A DNA stretch of 64,000 nt from Cognatishimia activa. GTDB lineage: Bacteria; Pseudomonadota; Alphaproteobacteria; Rhodobacterales; Rhodobacteraceae. The translations under genes were made by a program, and so were the position numbers. Below the pieces are notes generated by a model. It was not told the origin of the DNA, did not search any database, and was given only the letters and a program-made list of their open reading frames with translations. Numbering within the stretch: the first letter of the stretch is position 1; the number at the start of each line of letters is the position of its first letter. The stretch spans positions 2,206,501 to 2,270,500 of the forward strand of contig NZ_CP096147.1 in NCBI RefSeq assembly GCF_026016445.1, in the 5' to 3' direction. Shown in pieces: positions 18,857-27,960 of this stretch.

Positions 18857-19747
18857 CTAGGCTGGGGCACTGCTTCGTTTCAGCCCTTTTGGTTTTGTGA
18901 ACATCACGAAGTTTCCCATCACGATCAGAGCCACGCCAATGAAGGCAGTTCCGGTCCATTCGTAGCCCTCAAAGAGGGTCGACAAGAGCAATGCGATCAG
19001 CGGAAAGACGACGGTCGCATATCCGGCCTTTGCAGACCCGACATTTTGTACCAACAGCAAATAGGTGGTGAACCCAACAACCGATCCGATGACGGAGAGA
19101 TAAACCAGCGCACCCAAATAGGTCGCTCCTGTTGGGATAATGATGGATGTGCCGCTCCCCCAAATGAGTGCGAGCAAGACGACAGACCCGATGCCCATAC
19201 CCCAGGCATTTGCGGTGATCGGTGTCACGCCCACCGAAGTATTCTTGCGCGAAACCATGTTGCCCAGTGAAAACAGCATGGTGCCACCGCAAGCCCAGGC
19301 GACACCACGCAGGCTGTTCATATCGAAACGTGCAAAGAGGTCGTTCCAGAAAAGTAACAACAGTCCCGAAACACCGATAAACCCTGCAGAGATCACACGA
19401 GGCGATATGCGCTCTTTGTAAATCAGCCGCGCATTCACGGCGTTAAATATGGAAGCCAAGGAAAACACCACCGAGACCAACCCGGACGGGATTAGCCCTG
19501 TCGCGTTGTAAAAGCAGATGAAGTTGAAACTAAAAAGGCACAATGCCTGCAAGACAACAAAGCGCCAGACGTTTGGCAGTTTCAATCGGCCGAGCAGCAC
19601 CAGCCCGACGATCATGACAATGGCCGCTAAAGCAAAGCGGTAAAAGATCGAGACGAGCACCGGCACATCGCCCAATTGAAAGGCGATGGCGATCCAGCTG
19701 GTGCCCCAGATCAAAACGGTGGCGGTAAAAAGTAAGAAAACAGTCAT
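18857..19747 (-). CDS. EamA (DMT superfamily) transporter
   Basis: Inner-membrane transporter with ten predicted hydrophobic segments arranged as two EamA repeats (the first beginning TATVLIWGTSWIAIAF, the second near residue 160 with GVAWACGGTMLFSLGN). Relatives export amino acids, metabolites or drugs; the substrate here is unknown. I chose the ATG at 19747 (296 residues). A TTG at 19798 would add 17 residues; neither has a clear ribosome binding site. It is divergent from an AraC-type regulator 102 bp away, which probably controls it. Confidence 0.85.
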   Translation of the reverse strand: MTVFLLFTATVLIWGTSWIAIAFQLGDVPVLVSIFYRFALAAIVMIVGLVLLGRLKLPNVWRFVVLQALCLFSFNFICFYNATGLIPSGLVSVVFSLASIFNAVNARLIYKERISPRVISAGFIGVSGLLLLFWNDLFARFDMNSLRGVAWACGGTMLFSLGNMVSRKNTSVGVTPITANAWGMGIGSVVLLALIWGSGTSIIIPTGATYLGALVYLSVIGSVVGFTTYLLLVQNVGSAKAGYATVVFPLIALLLSTLFEGYEWTGTAFIGVALIVMGNFVMFTKPKGLKRSSAPA

Positions 19748-19849
19748 AGGCGCGATAAAGCTCTGAATTGAAGCGATGTATTGCACGATCTTGCGCAAAA
19801 CGTCTTTGCCGCGCTTTCACCACCTACGCGATGGGACTATGTTCGCGTC

Positions 19850-20692
19850 ATGAAACACTCGGTTTTTGATTTCCTTGATCAGTCCCCTGAGGCCGTAACC
19901 CATGCTCACCTTGAGCTTGGCGACGGTTGCGGTGTGACCATTTGGGAAAACAACAACGATCGCATTCGCTATGAAGCTCCTGCGAATAATACCTTCAGCC
20001 TTTATCTGAAAGGCGGCACCGGCACCTATCGAACTGACGCTGGTCGCGCGTCGGGCTACCCAGGTGCCGTCTGCATTATGCCAGAGGGCTGCGATTCCGA
20101 GTGGGAGATCAATAAGCCCTTCCGCTTTGTACATCTCTATCTGTCTAATGAACGGTTGTGCAGCGGCTTCGTGCGCACGCACGATTGCGACGTGCGTCGG
20201 ATGCAAATTGACGAGGCGACATTTGCTGAAAATCAGCGCATGGCTGCTCCGCTCCTGCAGCTTGCCCAGGCGGCTTATCGGGATGATCGGCTTCAGGCCG
20301 AAACAGCCATCGCGGAATTCTTCGGTGCCTTGGACCCCAAATCCACATCGATGAGCGCGGGCTTAAGTCCTCATGTTTTAAGGCGTATTGATGAATGGAT
20401 CGAAGCCCACTTGCATGAAGCCATTTCATTGGAAGACATGGCGGATCAGGCAGAGCTTTCCAGCTTTCATTTCCATCGCATGTTCCGCTTGTCGCGTGGG
20501 CTGGCCCCGCATGCATGGGTCACCGAGCGCCGAACCCAGCGCGCTTGCGCGTTGCTGCAAACCGATCTGCCGATTGCGCAGATCGCGGCAACTTGTGGGT
20601 TTTCGCATCAAAGCCATATGAACCGGGTCTTCAAACGTGCTCTGGGAACCACCCCTGCGCAATATCGCCTCCTCCATCGCGCAGGTTCATAA
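19850..20692 (+). CDS. AraC family transcriptional regulator
   Basis: The C-terminal about 100 residues carry the two helix-turn-helix motifs of the family (SLEDMADQAELSSFHFHRMF and LPIAQIAATCGFSHQSHMNRVF, ending TTPAQYR). The N-terminal part is a cupin-like sensing domain without further recognisable motifs. The ATG at 19850 gives 280 residues. An earlier in-frame start at 19781 would overlap the transporter's longer start and has no supporting site. Divergent pairing with the EamA gene suggests it activates that exporter in response to its substrate. Confidence 0.88.
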   Translation: MKHSVFDFLDQSPEAVTHAHLELGDGCGVTIWENNNDRIRYEAPANNTFSLYLKGGTGTYRTDAGRASGYPGAVCIMPEGCDSEWEINKPFRFVHLYLSNERLCSGFVRTHDCDVRRMQIDEATFAENQRMAAPLLQLAQAAYRDDRLQAETAIAEFFGALDPKSTSMSAGLSPHVLRRIDEWIEAHLHEAISLEDMADQAELSSFHFHRMFRLSRGLAPHAWVTERRTQRACALLQTDLPIAQIAATCGFSHQSHMNRVFKRALGTTPAQYRLLHRAGS

Positions 20693-20827
20693 AACCGCAA
20701 TGTTAATGTTGCGAATCCGTTTCAATTGCCTGCTATCAAATTGACACCGACAAGCTATCTGCGCGGTTACCCCCAAAGCGCGCGCGCCATTTCATGGGCT
20801 TACGCCCAACTACATTTTAAAAGCGCC

Positions 20828-20851
20828 GCCCCGGAGCTTTGGCTCTGGGGC
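20828..20851. repeat. Near-perfect GC-rich hairpin between araC-like and uspA genes
   Basis: GCCCCGGAGC and GCTCTGGGGC pair with a single mismatch around a 4-base TTTG loop. It is in the 262-bp gap 20693-20954. There is no proper T-run after it, so it may be a weak terminator for the regulator gene or an intergenic palindromic repeat. I see no convincing gene in this gap. Confidence 0.45.
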
Positions 20852-20954
20852 AATTTCTTGATGGACAGTGTCGAACTGCCACGCCCCAATCGCACTTTAA
20901 TCCCATTGCCCTCTCCCCATCCTTCGGCCATGATGCCGCCAAGGAGGCGTTTTC

Positions 20955-21410
20955 ATGCGTAAATTTCTAGTCGTGCTGGATGACAGCCGGGAATGTTTGA
21001 ACGCGATGCGTTTTGCAGCGATGCGAGCGAGGAAGACCAACGGGGGCGTGGAAATCCTGTCGATTATCCCGCCTGAGGAATTCCAGCATTGGATCGGTGT
21101 AGGCGATATTATGCGCCAAGAAGCACGCGAAAGAATTGAAGCTCACTACGAAGTCTTTGCCAAATGGATGAGGGATCGTCAGGGCATTGACCCTGAGCTT
21201 GTGATCCGTGAAGGCGAACTAGTGACTGAAATCTTGGCACAGGTGAGTGCTGACCCAGATGTAGGTGTTCTCGTGCTGGGTGCCGGAACTGACAAGGGCG
21301 GCCCTGGCCCATTGGTAACTCAGCTAGCTCGTGCCTCAGGCACCCTGCCGATCCCAATCACTGTTGTTCCGGGCGATCTTTCCAAAGAACGTCTCGAAGC
21401 CATCACCTAA
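20955..21410 (+). CDS. Universal stress protein, UspA family
   Basis: Single Usp domain of 151 residues: it starts RKFLVVLDDSRECLNAMRFAAMRA and ends with the nucleotide-binding type loop LVLGAGTDKGGPGPLVTQLA, close to the ATP-binding GxxGxnnnnnnGS pattern. AAGGAGG at ideal spacing precedes the ATG. It is a single-gene unit, flanked by a hairpin upstream and a terminator at 21417-21442. The family is induced in stasis or stress; its biochemical role is generally unclear. Confidence 0.9.
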   Translation: MRKFLVVLDDSRECLNAMRFAAMRARKTNGGVEILSIIPPEEFQHWIGVGDIMRQEARERIEAHYEVFAKWMRDRQGIDPELVIREGELVTEILAQVSADPDVGVLVLGAGTDKGGPGPLVTQLARASGTLPIPITVVPGDLSKERLEAIT

Positions 21411-21416
21411 AGCAAT

Positions 21417-21442
21417 AGGCCGGGTACTTAATCCGGCCTTTT
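21417..21442 (+). terminator. Rho-independent terminator of the uspA-like gene
   Basis: 7-bp stem AGGCCGG (21417-21423) with CCGGCCT (21433-21439), a 9-base loop and a short T-run, starting 6 bp after the stop codon. Confidence 0.8.
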
Positions 21443-21513
21443 AGAATCATTCCAAACCTTGACAGCGCTTGATCTGCCCCGCATATCAAAGGGCAGATAC
21501 GAAAGGCATGGCT

Positions 21514-22077
21514 ATGTTTATTCAAACCGAATCCACCCCTAACCCAGCAACCCTGAAGTTCCTTCCGGGCCAGACAGTGCTGGAAACCGGTACCGCGGAT
21601 TTTCCATCTCAGGAAGCAGCGGCCAATTCTCCATTGGCGCAGCGCGTTTTTGGTGTGGCGGGTGTGACAGGTGTCTTCTTTGGCCATGACTTTGTCACAG
21701 TAACCAAAGCTGATGACGTTGAATGGGATCACCTGAAACCCTCCATCCTCGGTGTGATCATGGAGCATTTCCAGTCTGGTCAGCCTGTATTGGGTGCTGA
21801 GGCCGTTGCGCCTTCTGGCCATGCAGAACATGATGGTGAAGACGGTGAAATCGTCAACCAGATCAAAGAGTTGCTTGACACACGTGTTCGCCCCGCTGTG
21901 GCTCAAGACGGTGGTGATATCACCTTCCATGGCTTTGAACGCGGCGTTGTTTACTTGCACATGCAAGGTGCCTGCGCGGGCTGCCCATCTTCGACAGTGA
22001 CGTTGAAAATGGGCATCGAGAACCTGCTGCGCCACTATATCCCTGAAGTGACAGAGGTGCGCCCAGTTGGCTTCTGA
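21514..22077 (+). CDS. nfuA: NfuA-type NifU family iron-sulfur cluster carrier
   Basis: Fe-S scaffold/carrier of 187 residues. The N-terminal Nfu_N domain (FIQTESTPNPATLKFLPG) is followed by a C-terminal NifU domain with the cluster-binding CxxC in GACAGCPSSTVTL (about residue 155). The ATG at 21514 lies 7 bases after AAAGG, whereas the ATG at 21508 is too close to it, so the later one is preferred. The 3' end overlaps the tsaB start by 11 bases, an arrangement suggesting coupled translation. Confidence 0.93.
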   Translation: MFIQTESTPNPATLKFLPGQTVLETGTADFPSQEAAANSPLAQRVFGVAGVTGVFFGHDFVTVTKADDVEWDHLKPSILGVIMEHFQSGQPVLGAEAVAPSGHAEHDGEDGEIVNQIKELLDTRVRPAVAQDGGDITFHGFERGVVYLHMQGACAGCPSSTVTLKMGIENLLRHYIPEVTEVRPVGF

Positions 22078-22648
22078 TCCTCTGATCCTTGGATTTGATA
22101 CATCGGCCGCGCATTGCGCGGCCGCTTTGCTCTGTGGAGACCGTCTTTTGGGTTCCGTTGCCCAAGAGATGACGCGCGGCCAAGCCGAAGAGCTTATGCC
22201 CATTCTTGAGGCCCTTCTGAAAGAACATGATCTCTCCTGGAAAGATCTCAACGTCATTGGCGTCGGAATCGGGCCGGGCAATTTCACAGGCATTCGCATT
22301 TCAGTCTCTGCCGCGCGCGGGTTGGCACTGGCACTTGGAATTCCCACGATCGGAGTATCGACATTTGAGGCGAGCCTTCATGGCATCAGCGGCCCAACAG
22401 TGGCTTCAGTTCCCGCGCCACGAAATCAGCAGTATATTCTTGAACCACAAAAAGAGGCGGTTTTGCATCAGGGTGTTTTCGAAACCACCCTTCCAGTTGT
22501 GATCCCACCCGCTGCTGACGAACTCGCGACAAATATTGCCTATGTGGCCCGTGAGAGAATGCATCACGAAACGGCCCGACCTGCTCCGCTTTACATTCGA
22601 GCTGCAGATGCCGCGCCATCGCGCGATATCCCACCACAAATTCTATGA
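22067..22648 (+). CDS. tsaB: tRNA threonylcarbamoyladenosine biosynthesis protein TsaB
   Basis: Partner of TsaD and TsaE in making t6A37 on ANN-decoding tRNAs. The actin-like fold motif ILGFDTSAAHCAAALL opens the protein, and GIGPGNFTGIRISVSAARGLA, the TsaB signature, lies near residues 66-86. The start is TTG at 22067 inside the end of nfuA. At 193 residues it is slightly short but complete. Its stop overlaps rimI by four bases (ATGA). The rare start and overlap suggest low, coupled expression. Confidence 0.93.
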   Translation: MASDPLILGFDTSAAHCAAALLCGDRLLGSVAQEMTRGQAEELMPILEALLKEHDLSWKDLNVIGVGIGPGNFTGIRISVSAARGLALALGIPTIGVSTFEASLHGISGPTVASVPAPRNQQYILEPQKEAVLHQGVFETTLPVVIPPAADELATNIAYVARERMHHETARPAPLYIRAADAAPSRDIPPQIL

Positions 22649-23067
22649 CTCCGAGCGGCTTCGCCAGAATATACGAGCGCGCGTTTCCCGAATCTCGCCC
22701 CTGGTCGGCTGCTGAGTTTGAGGACATCCTAAGTTCAAAGCACAGTTTTTATGTGGGTGACTCGCGCGGCTTTGCCGTTGGGCGTGTGATCGCCGGAGAA
22801 TCCGAGCTGATCACCTTAGCCGTCGAGCCGAAATTTCAAGGGCAAGGATTTGGGCGTAGATTGCTGAAACTCTATCAAGCAGAAGCATTAAAATTAGGCG
22901 CAGAAAGCTACTTCTTAGAGGTGGCCAGCGACAATAAAACTGCGATTAATTTATATATTTCAGATGGGTACAGCGTATCATCCTCGCGTCCAAACTACTA
23001 AAAACGCGATGACGGCCGTACCGTTGACGCGATTATAATGATCAAAGAAGCGGCAACTCAAAGCTGA
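22645..23067 (+). pseudogene. rimI: Ribosomal-protein-alanine N-acetyltransferase (RimI) gene with in-frame stop
   Basis: GNAT acetyltransferase in its usual place after tsaB. The acetyl-CoA loop EPKFQGQGFGRRLL is intact. The frame stops at TAA (22999-23001), giving 118 residues. However, the same frame continues beyond the stop with RDDGRTVDAIIMIKEA and ends at a TGA at 23065-23067, a total of 140 codons. The 140-codon length and the sequence after the stop match the normal RimI C-terminus (NYY...DAIIM), so a Tyr codon appears to have become TAA. Either the gene is newly truncated, or the base is a sequencing error. An indel is excluded because the frame is unchanged. Whether the 118-residue product works is unknown. 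Confidence 0.75.
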
Positions 23068-23088
23068 GCCAGCGCTATTCTGGGCCAT

Positions 23089-23110
23089 TTGGTCAAAAAA
23101 CCGGTTGACC
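23089..23110. promoter_or_regulatory. Candidate operator upstream of the BMP transporter operon
   Basis: GGTCAA (23091-23096) and TTGACC (23105-23110) form an inverted repeat with 8 bp between, in the 152-bp gap before the substrate-binding protein gene. The right arm could double as a -35 box, but no good -10 follows. Purine-responsive regulators are plausible but not shown. Confidence 0.3.
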
Positions 23111-23219
23111 CTCCCACCCCTTACCGGCCAATTTTGGATATTGATCTGATAGATCTTAAAATTCCAAGGTCCGGCGAGAGTGACAGACTGGACCATTCCA
23201 AACTGTGGGAGATACATTC

Positions 23220-24215
23220 ATGACCCTTATGCAGAAATTCCTCGGCGCTGCGGCGACCGTTGCTCTGACTGCAGGCGTCGCTGCTGCTGATCCAGCCGTC
23301 ATTTTTGACCTGGGTGGTAAATTCGACAAATCCTTTAACGAAGCTGGCTACAACGGCGCAGAGCGTTGGGCAGAGGAAACTGGCGGCAAATATCTGGACA
23401 TCGAACTTCAGTCCGAAGCTCAGCGTGAGCAAGCGCTGCGTCGCTTTGCTGAAGCAGGTGCAAACCCAATCGTAACCATGGGTTTCGCGATGACACCAAC
23501 CATCGAACAGGTTGCTCCTGAGTACCCAGAAACCAAATTCGTGAACATCGATGGCTGGGCGAACCTGCCAAACGTTCAAACCATCTCTTTTGCTGAGCAC
23601 GAAGGTTCTTACCTGGCAGGCGTTATGGCGGCGAAAGCGTCTAAGTCTGGCACCGTTGGCTTCATCGGCGGCATGGATATCCCTCTGATCCGCAAATTTG
23701 CATGTGGCTACGCACAAGGCGTTAAGTCTGTGAACCCAGACGCAACCATCATCGCGAACATGACAGGTACAACTCCTGCGGCATGGAACGACCCGGTAAA
23801 GGGCTCTGAGCTGACCAAAGCGCAGATCTCTCAAGGCGCTGACGTTGTTTACGCAGCGGCGGGCGGTACCGGTGTTGGCGTTCTGCAAACAGCAGCTGAC
23901 GAAGGCATCCTGTCCATCGGCGTTGACAGCAACCAGAACCACCTGCATCCAGGTAAAGTTCTGACATCCATGCTGAAGCGCGTGGACGTTGCGGTTTATA
24001 ACGCGCTGAAAGACGGCGAAGGCCTCGCAACCGGCTTCCAGAACCTCGATCTGGCAAGCAATGGTGTTGGCGTCGCGTTTGACGACAACAACGCGTCTCT
24101 TGTGAGCGCCGAAATGACCGAAGCGGTCGATATGGCGACAAAGGCGATCGTTTCAGGTGAGATCACTGTAGAAAACTACGCCGCAGCAGAATCCTGCTCG
24201 GTTCTGGAATTCTAA
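23220..24215 (+). CDS. BMP family ABC transporter substrate-binding protein (nucleoside type)
   Basis: Periplasmic binding protein of 331 residues. The N-terminus is a clear signal peptide (KFLGAAATVALTAGVAAA, likely cut before DPAVIF); there is no lipobox Cys. The BMP/Med family motifs DLGGKFDKSFNEAGYNGAERW and EHEGSYLAGVMAA are present. Family members bind purine nucleosides or related compounds. The ATG at 23220 follows GGGAG. The next gene begins 8 bp after the stop, heading an SBP-ATPase-permease-permease operon. Confidence 0.93.
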   Translation: MTLMQKFLGAAATVALTAGVAAADPAVIFDLGGKFDKSFNEAGYNGAERWAEETGGKYLDIELQSEAQREQALRRFAEAGANPIVTMGFAMTPTIEQVAPEYPETKFVNIDGWANLPNVQTISFAEHEGSYLAGVMAAKASKSGTVGFIGGMDIPLIRKFACGYAQGVKSVNPDATIIANMTGTTPAAWNDPVKGSELTKAQISQGADVVYAAAGGTGVGVLQTAADEGILSIGVDSNQNHLHPGKVLTSMLKRVDVAVYNALKDGEGLATGFQNLDLASNGVGVAFDDNNASLVSAEMTEAVDMATKAIVSGEITVENYAAAESCSVLEF

Positions 24216-24222
24216 TCCTCAC

Positions 24223-25812
24223 ATGACGGATACTATTGATACGGGGCGGCCAGAAATGGCCGCCCCTACCGCTGGCACTCCTTTGGCGCTTGAGCTGAAG
24301 GGCATTTCCAAAGCTTTTGGGCCTGTACAGGCCAACAAAGACATTTCGATCTCGGTCCGTCCAGGCACGATCCACGGTATTATCGGGGAAAACGGTGCCG
24401 GAAAATCGACTTTGATGTCGATCCTCTATGGATTCTACAAAGCCGATTCAGGCGAGATCTATATTCGGGGTCAGAAAACCAGCATCCCCGACAGCCAAGC
24501 CGCGATTTCAGCTGGCATTGGCATGGTCTTCCAGCACTTTAAGCTGGTCGAGAATTTCACAGTTCTTGAGAACATCATCCTTGGTGCCGAAGACGGTGCG
24601 TTGTTGCGCCCCTCGCTTGCAAAGGCGCGAAAAGAACTGAAACAACTCGCTGAAGAATACGAGCTGAACGTCGATCCAGATGCGATGATCGAAGATCTCA
24701 GCGTAGGTCACCAGCAAAGGGTTGAGATCCTGAAGGCGCTCTATCGCCAAGCGGATATCCTCATTCTGGACGAACCAACTGGCGTTCTAACACCAGCCGA
24801 AGCAGACCAACTGTTCCGAATTCTGGATCGCCTGCGGGCTGAAGGTAAAACCATCATTCTGATCACGCACAAACTGCGCGAAATCATGGAATACACTGAC
24901 ACGGTGAGCGTAATGCGCCGAGGTCAGATGACCGCGACCGTCAAAACCTCTGATACCTCGCCCGAAGGATTGGCAGAGCTGATGGTGGGTCGCAAGGTTC
25001 TCTTACAGGTCGACAAAACGCCCGCAGAGCCGGGTGAGGAAATCCTGAAAATCCAAAACCTGCGAGTTGTGGATGAAAGCGGTGTTGAGCGTGTCAAAGG
25101 CATAGACCTGACTGTCCGTGCAGGTGAAATCGTCGGTATTGCGGGCGTTGCCGGTAACGGTCAATCCGAACTGCTTGAGGTTCTGGGCGGCTTCCAAGAC
25201 GCAACGGGCTCTGTACAAGTCAACGGCCAGGAACTGCCGCTATCGGGCCAGGGGGCCGACGGCCAAGCGCGCCGTGCGGCAGGTATCGCGCATGTTCCAG
25301 AGGACCGTCAAAAAGAAGGTCTGATCATGGAGTTCTCCGCCTGGGAGAACTCTGTCTTCGGTTATCACCACGAGCCCGAATACCAAAACGGCATCCTGAT
25401 GGATAACAAAGGCATCCTCGCAAAGGCTGCCGACCAGATGGAGCGCTTTGACGTCCGTCCTCCGCATCCGCATTTGGCGGCCAAGAACTTCTCTGGAGGT
25501 AACCAGCAGAAAATCGTTGTGGCCCGCGAAATCGAACGCAATCCGGATGTCCTACTGATCGGCCAGCCGACCCGAGGTGTGGACATTGGCGCGATCGAAT
25601 TCATCCACCAGCAAATCGTGAACCTGCGCGATCAGGGCAAAGCGATCCTTCTGGTCAGTGTTGAACTGGAAGAAGTCCTGTCTCTGGCAGATCGTGTGGC
25701 CGTGATGTTTGACGGTCAGATCATGGGCGAACGAGCAGCTGCTGATACCGATGAGAAAGAACTGGGCCTTCTGATGGCCGGTGTCTCTGGCAAAGATGAG
25801 GAGACAGTCTAA
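24223..25812 (+). CDS. Sugar/nucleoside-type ABC transporter ATP-binding protein (two fused ABC domains)
   Basis: 529 residues with duplicated ATPase domains, as in RbsA/NupO. Domain 1 has the Walker A GENGAGKST near 52-60 and the signature LSVGHQQRVEIL; domain 2 has a degenerate Walker A (GVAGNGQSE) and the signature FSGGNQQKIVVAREI. The degenerate second P-loop is common in this subfamily. It powers the import system with the binding protein just upstream. The stop overlaps the first permease start by one base. Confidence 0.95.
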   Translation: MTDTIDTGRPEMAAPTAGTPLALELKGISKAFGPVQANKDISISVRPGTIHGIIGENGAGKSTLMSILYGFYKADSGEIYIRGQKTSIPDSQAAISAGIGMVFQHFKLVENFTVLENIILGAEDGALLRPSLAKARKELKQLAEEYELNVDPDAMIEDLSVGHQQRVEILKALYRQADILILDEPTGVLTPAEADQLFRILDRLRAEGKTIILITHKLREIMEYTDTVSVMRRGQMTATVKTSDTSPEGLAELMVGRKVLLQVDKTPAEPGEEILKIQNLRVVDESGVERVKGIDLTVRAGEIVGIAGVAGNGQSELLEVLGGFQDATGSVQVNGQELPLSGQGADGQARRAAGIAHVPEDRQKEGLIMEFSAWENSVFGYHHEPEYQNGILMDNKGILAKAADQMERFDVRPPHPHLAAKNFSGGNQQKIVVAREIERNPDVLLIGQPTRGVDIGAIEFIHQQIVNLRDQGKAILLVSVELEEVLSLADRVAVMFDGQIMGERAAADTDEKELGLLMAGVSGKDEETV

Positions 25813-26909
25813 TGGGTAAAATGCCACTTTGGGCCGACGCCATTCTCGTGCCTTTAATCAGCCTGCTTCTGGCAGCTTTCTTCAGCGCAATTGTTATCTT
25901 GGGCATCGGTGAGAACCCGGTTGAAGCATTCAACCTTATGGTCGACGGGGCGCTGAAACGCTCCGCAGGCTGGGGCTATACGCTTTATTACACCACAAAT
26001 TATATCTTCACTGGCCTTGCTGTTGCCGTCGCCTTTCATGCCCGGCTCTTTAACATTGGCGGTGAAGGTCAGGCCATGATTGGTGGCGTGGGTGTTGCGC
26101 TTGTTTGCCTCTATATTCCTTGGCCGCATTGGACTCTTGCGATTATCGGCGCTTCTACAGCCGCAGCGCTCTTTGGTGCAGCATGGGCCTTTATTCCAGC
26201 TTACTTGCAGGCCAAGCGCGGTAGCCACATCGTGATCACCACGATCATGTTCAACTATATTGCCTTTTCGGTGCTTGGGTACCTGCTGGTTGAAGTCCTG
26301 CGCCCAACGGGCCAGATGGACCCGGCCTCCGCGAGCTTCCCGGAAGCGACGCACCTGCCGAACTTCCACGAAATGTTCGCCCCAGAAGGCTCCCGCATGT
26401 TCCGGGGCGCACCGGCAAACGTGACCTTCTTCCTGTCTCTGTTGGCCTGTGTTTTTGTCTGGGTACTGATCTGGAAAACACGTCTGGGTTATGACATCCG
26501 CAGCTTTGGTTTCTCTGAAACGGCTGCGAAATATGCCGGTACGTCTCCAGTTCGTATCACTGTGATCGCGATGCTGATCTCCGGCGCCCTGGCAGGCATG
26601 ATGTCTGTAAACACTACATTGGGTGAAAGCGAACGCCTGATCCTGAACTCCACCGAAGGTGCGGGTTTTGTCGGGATCGCCGTAGCTCTCATGGGACGCA
26701 ACCACCCAATTGGTATTCTGATGGCAGCGCTCTTGTTTGGCTTCCTTGCTCAAGGTGGCGCGGAACTGGCGCTTTGGACTGACATCCCGCGTGAGCTGAT
26801 CGTTGTGATCCAGGCCTTGGTGATCCTCTTCACAGGGGCGCTGGATAATATGGTGCGTATGCCGCTTGAACGTCTGTTCCTAAGCTTCAGCCGGAAGGAG
26901 AACGCATAA
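25812..26909 (+). CDS. ABC transporter permease (BMP/nucleoside type), first subunit
   Basis: Inner-membrane permease of the BPD_transp_2 family, 365 residues with about ten hydrophobic segments. FNIGGEGQAMIGG near 78 and GFVGIAVALMGRNHPIGI near 290 are characteristic of NupP-like subunits. It overlaps the ATPase stop and the second permease start (TAATGG, one base each), so the three are made together. Confidence 0.94.
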   Translation: MGKMPLWADAILVPLISLLLAAFFSAIVILGIGENPVEAFNLMVDGALKRSAGWGYTLYYTTNYIFTGLAVAVAFHARLFNIGGEGQAMIGGVGVALVCLYIPWPHWTLAIIGASTAAALFGAAWAFIPAYLQAKRGSHIVITTIMFNYIAFSVLGYLLVEVLRPTGQMDPASASFPEATHLPNFHEMFAPEGSRMFRGAPANVTFFLSLLACVFVWVLIWKTRLGYDIRSFGFSETAAKYAGTSPVRITVIAMLISGALAGMMSVNTTLGESERLILNSTEGAGFVGIAVALMGRNHPIGILMAALLFGFLAQGGAELALWTDIPRELIVVIQALVILFTGALDNMVRMPLERLFLSFSRKENA

Positions 26910-27874
26910 TGGATTTCCTGACACTCCTTCAGGTTCTGGACAGTTCTGTTCGTCTGGCTGTGCCTTTGCTCTTGGCCTGCCTTGCTGGTCTCTACTCTGA
27001 ACGCGCAGGTATCTTTGACATCGGCCTAGAAGGCAAAATGCTGGCGGCAGCCTTTGCAGCAGGCGCATTTGCGGCGGTCAGCGGCTCTGTCTGGGTCGGC
27101 CTTATTGCTGGTATTGGCGCCTCTATGATCCTATCGCTGCTACACGGTGTTGCGTCGATTACGTTCCGGGGCAATCAATTGATCTCTGGTGTGGCAATCA
27201 ACATGTTGGCAGCCGGGATGACCGTCTTGATCGCACAGGATTGGTTCCAACAAGGTGGACGTACACCGTCTTTGTTGACCGAAGGCCGTATGAGCCCGAT
27301 CAACTTGCCGTTCGCTGACATGTTTGAAAGCATCCCTCTCTTTGGTCCCACCTACAGCGAGTTGATCTCTGGTCACAGCTTGATCGTCTATGTGGCTTTT
27401 GCCTTTGTGCCTCTCACGTGGTGGATTCTGTATCGCACAAGGTTTGGTCTTCGCCTGCGGGCCGTAGGTGAGAACCCCGCGTCTGTAGACACAGCCGGTG
27501 TCTCTGTGATCCGCCTGCGTTTCACCGCTGTGCTAATCTGTGGCGCACTCTGTGGCGTAGCGGGCGCTTATCTGGCGACCGGTCTGCAAGCGGGCTTTAT
27601 CAAGGACATGACAGCAGGTCGTGGCTTTATCGCGCTTGCGGCTTTGATCTTTGCGAAGTGGCGTCCCTGGTATGCGCTTTGGGCCTGCCTGCTCTTTGGC
27701 CTGCTACAAGCCCTCGCCGTGCGATTCCAAAGCATTGAGATCGGCGGCGTGGTGATTCCCGTACAGCTCATGGAAGCTCTCCCATTCATCCTTACCGTTG
27801 TGATTTTGGCCGGTTTTGTGGGCAGAGCGATCCCTCCACGGGCTGGCGGCGAGCCTTATGTGAAAGAACGGTAA
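26909..27874 (+). CDS. ABC transporter permease (BMP/nucleoside type), second subunit
   Basis: Inner-membrane permease of 321 residues, paired with the preceding one. The characteristic ERAGIFDIGLEGKMLAAAF near 30-48 and GNQLISGVAINMLAAG identify the NupQ-like half of this importer class. Its end is followed by a strong terminator, closing the four-gene operon. The deoD purine-nucleoside phosphorylase 9 kb away could use imported nucleosides, but no direct link is seen. Confidence 0.94.
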   Translation: MDFLTLLQVLDSSVRLAVPLLLACLAGLYSERAGIFDIGLEGKMLAAAFAAGAFAAVSGSVWVGLIAGIGASMILSLLHGVASITFRGNQLISGVAINMLAAGMTVLIAQDWFQQGGRTPSLLTEGRMSPINLPFADMFESIPLFGPTYSELISGHSLIVYVAFAFVPLTWWILYRTRFGLRLRAVGENPASVDTAGVSVIRLRFTAVLICGALCGVAGAYLATGLQAGFIKDMTAGRGFIALAALIFAKWRPWYALWACLLFGLLQALAVRFQSIEIGGVVIPVQLMEALPFILTVVILAGFVGRAIPPRAGGEPYVKER

Positions 27875-27895
27875 GTCCAGTTCAAAAAAACTATG

Positions 27896-27936
27896 CAACC
27901 GGGCCGTCAAAATGACGCAGCCCGGTTGTGTTTTTT
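27896..27936 (+). terminator. Rho-independent terminator of the nucleoside ABC operon
   Basis: CAACCGGGC (27896-27904) pairs with GCCCGGTTG (27920-27928); inside, CGTCA and TGACG extend the stem around an AAA loop. A T-run (27931-27936) follows. It lies 22 bp after the last permease stop. Confidence 0.9.
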
Positions 27937-27960
27937 AAAAAGCAGGCGCTATGTGGCGCC

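Noticed and set aside
20726..20962. 78-codon plus-strand frame before the uspA-like gene
   Set aside because: Pro/Leu-rich random-looking product that spans the hairpin and overlaps the uspA start.
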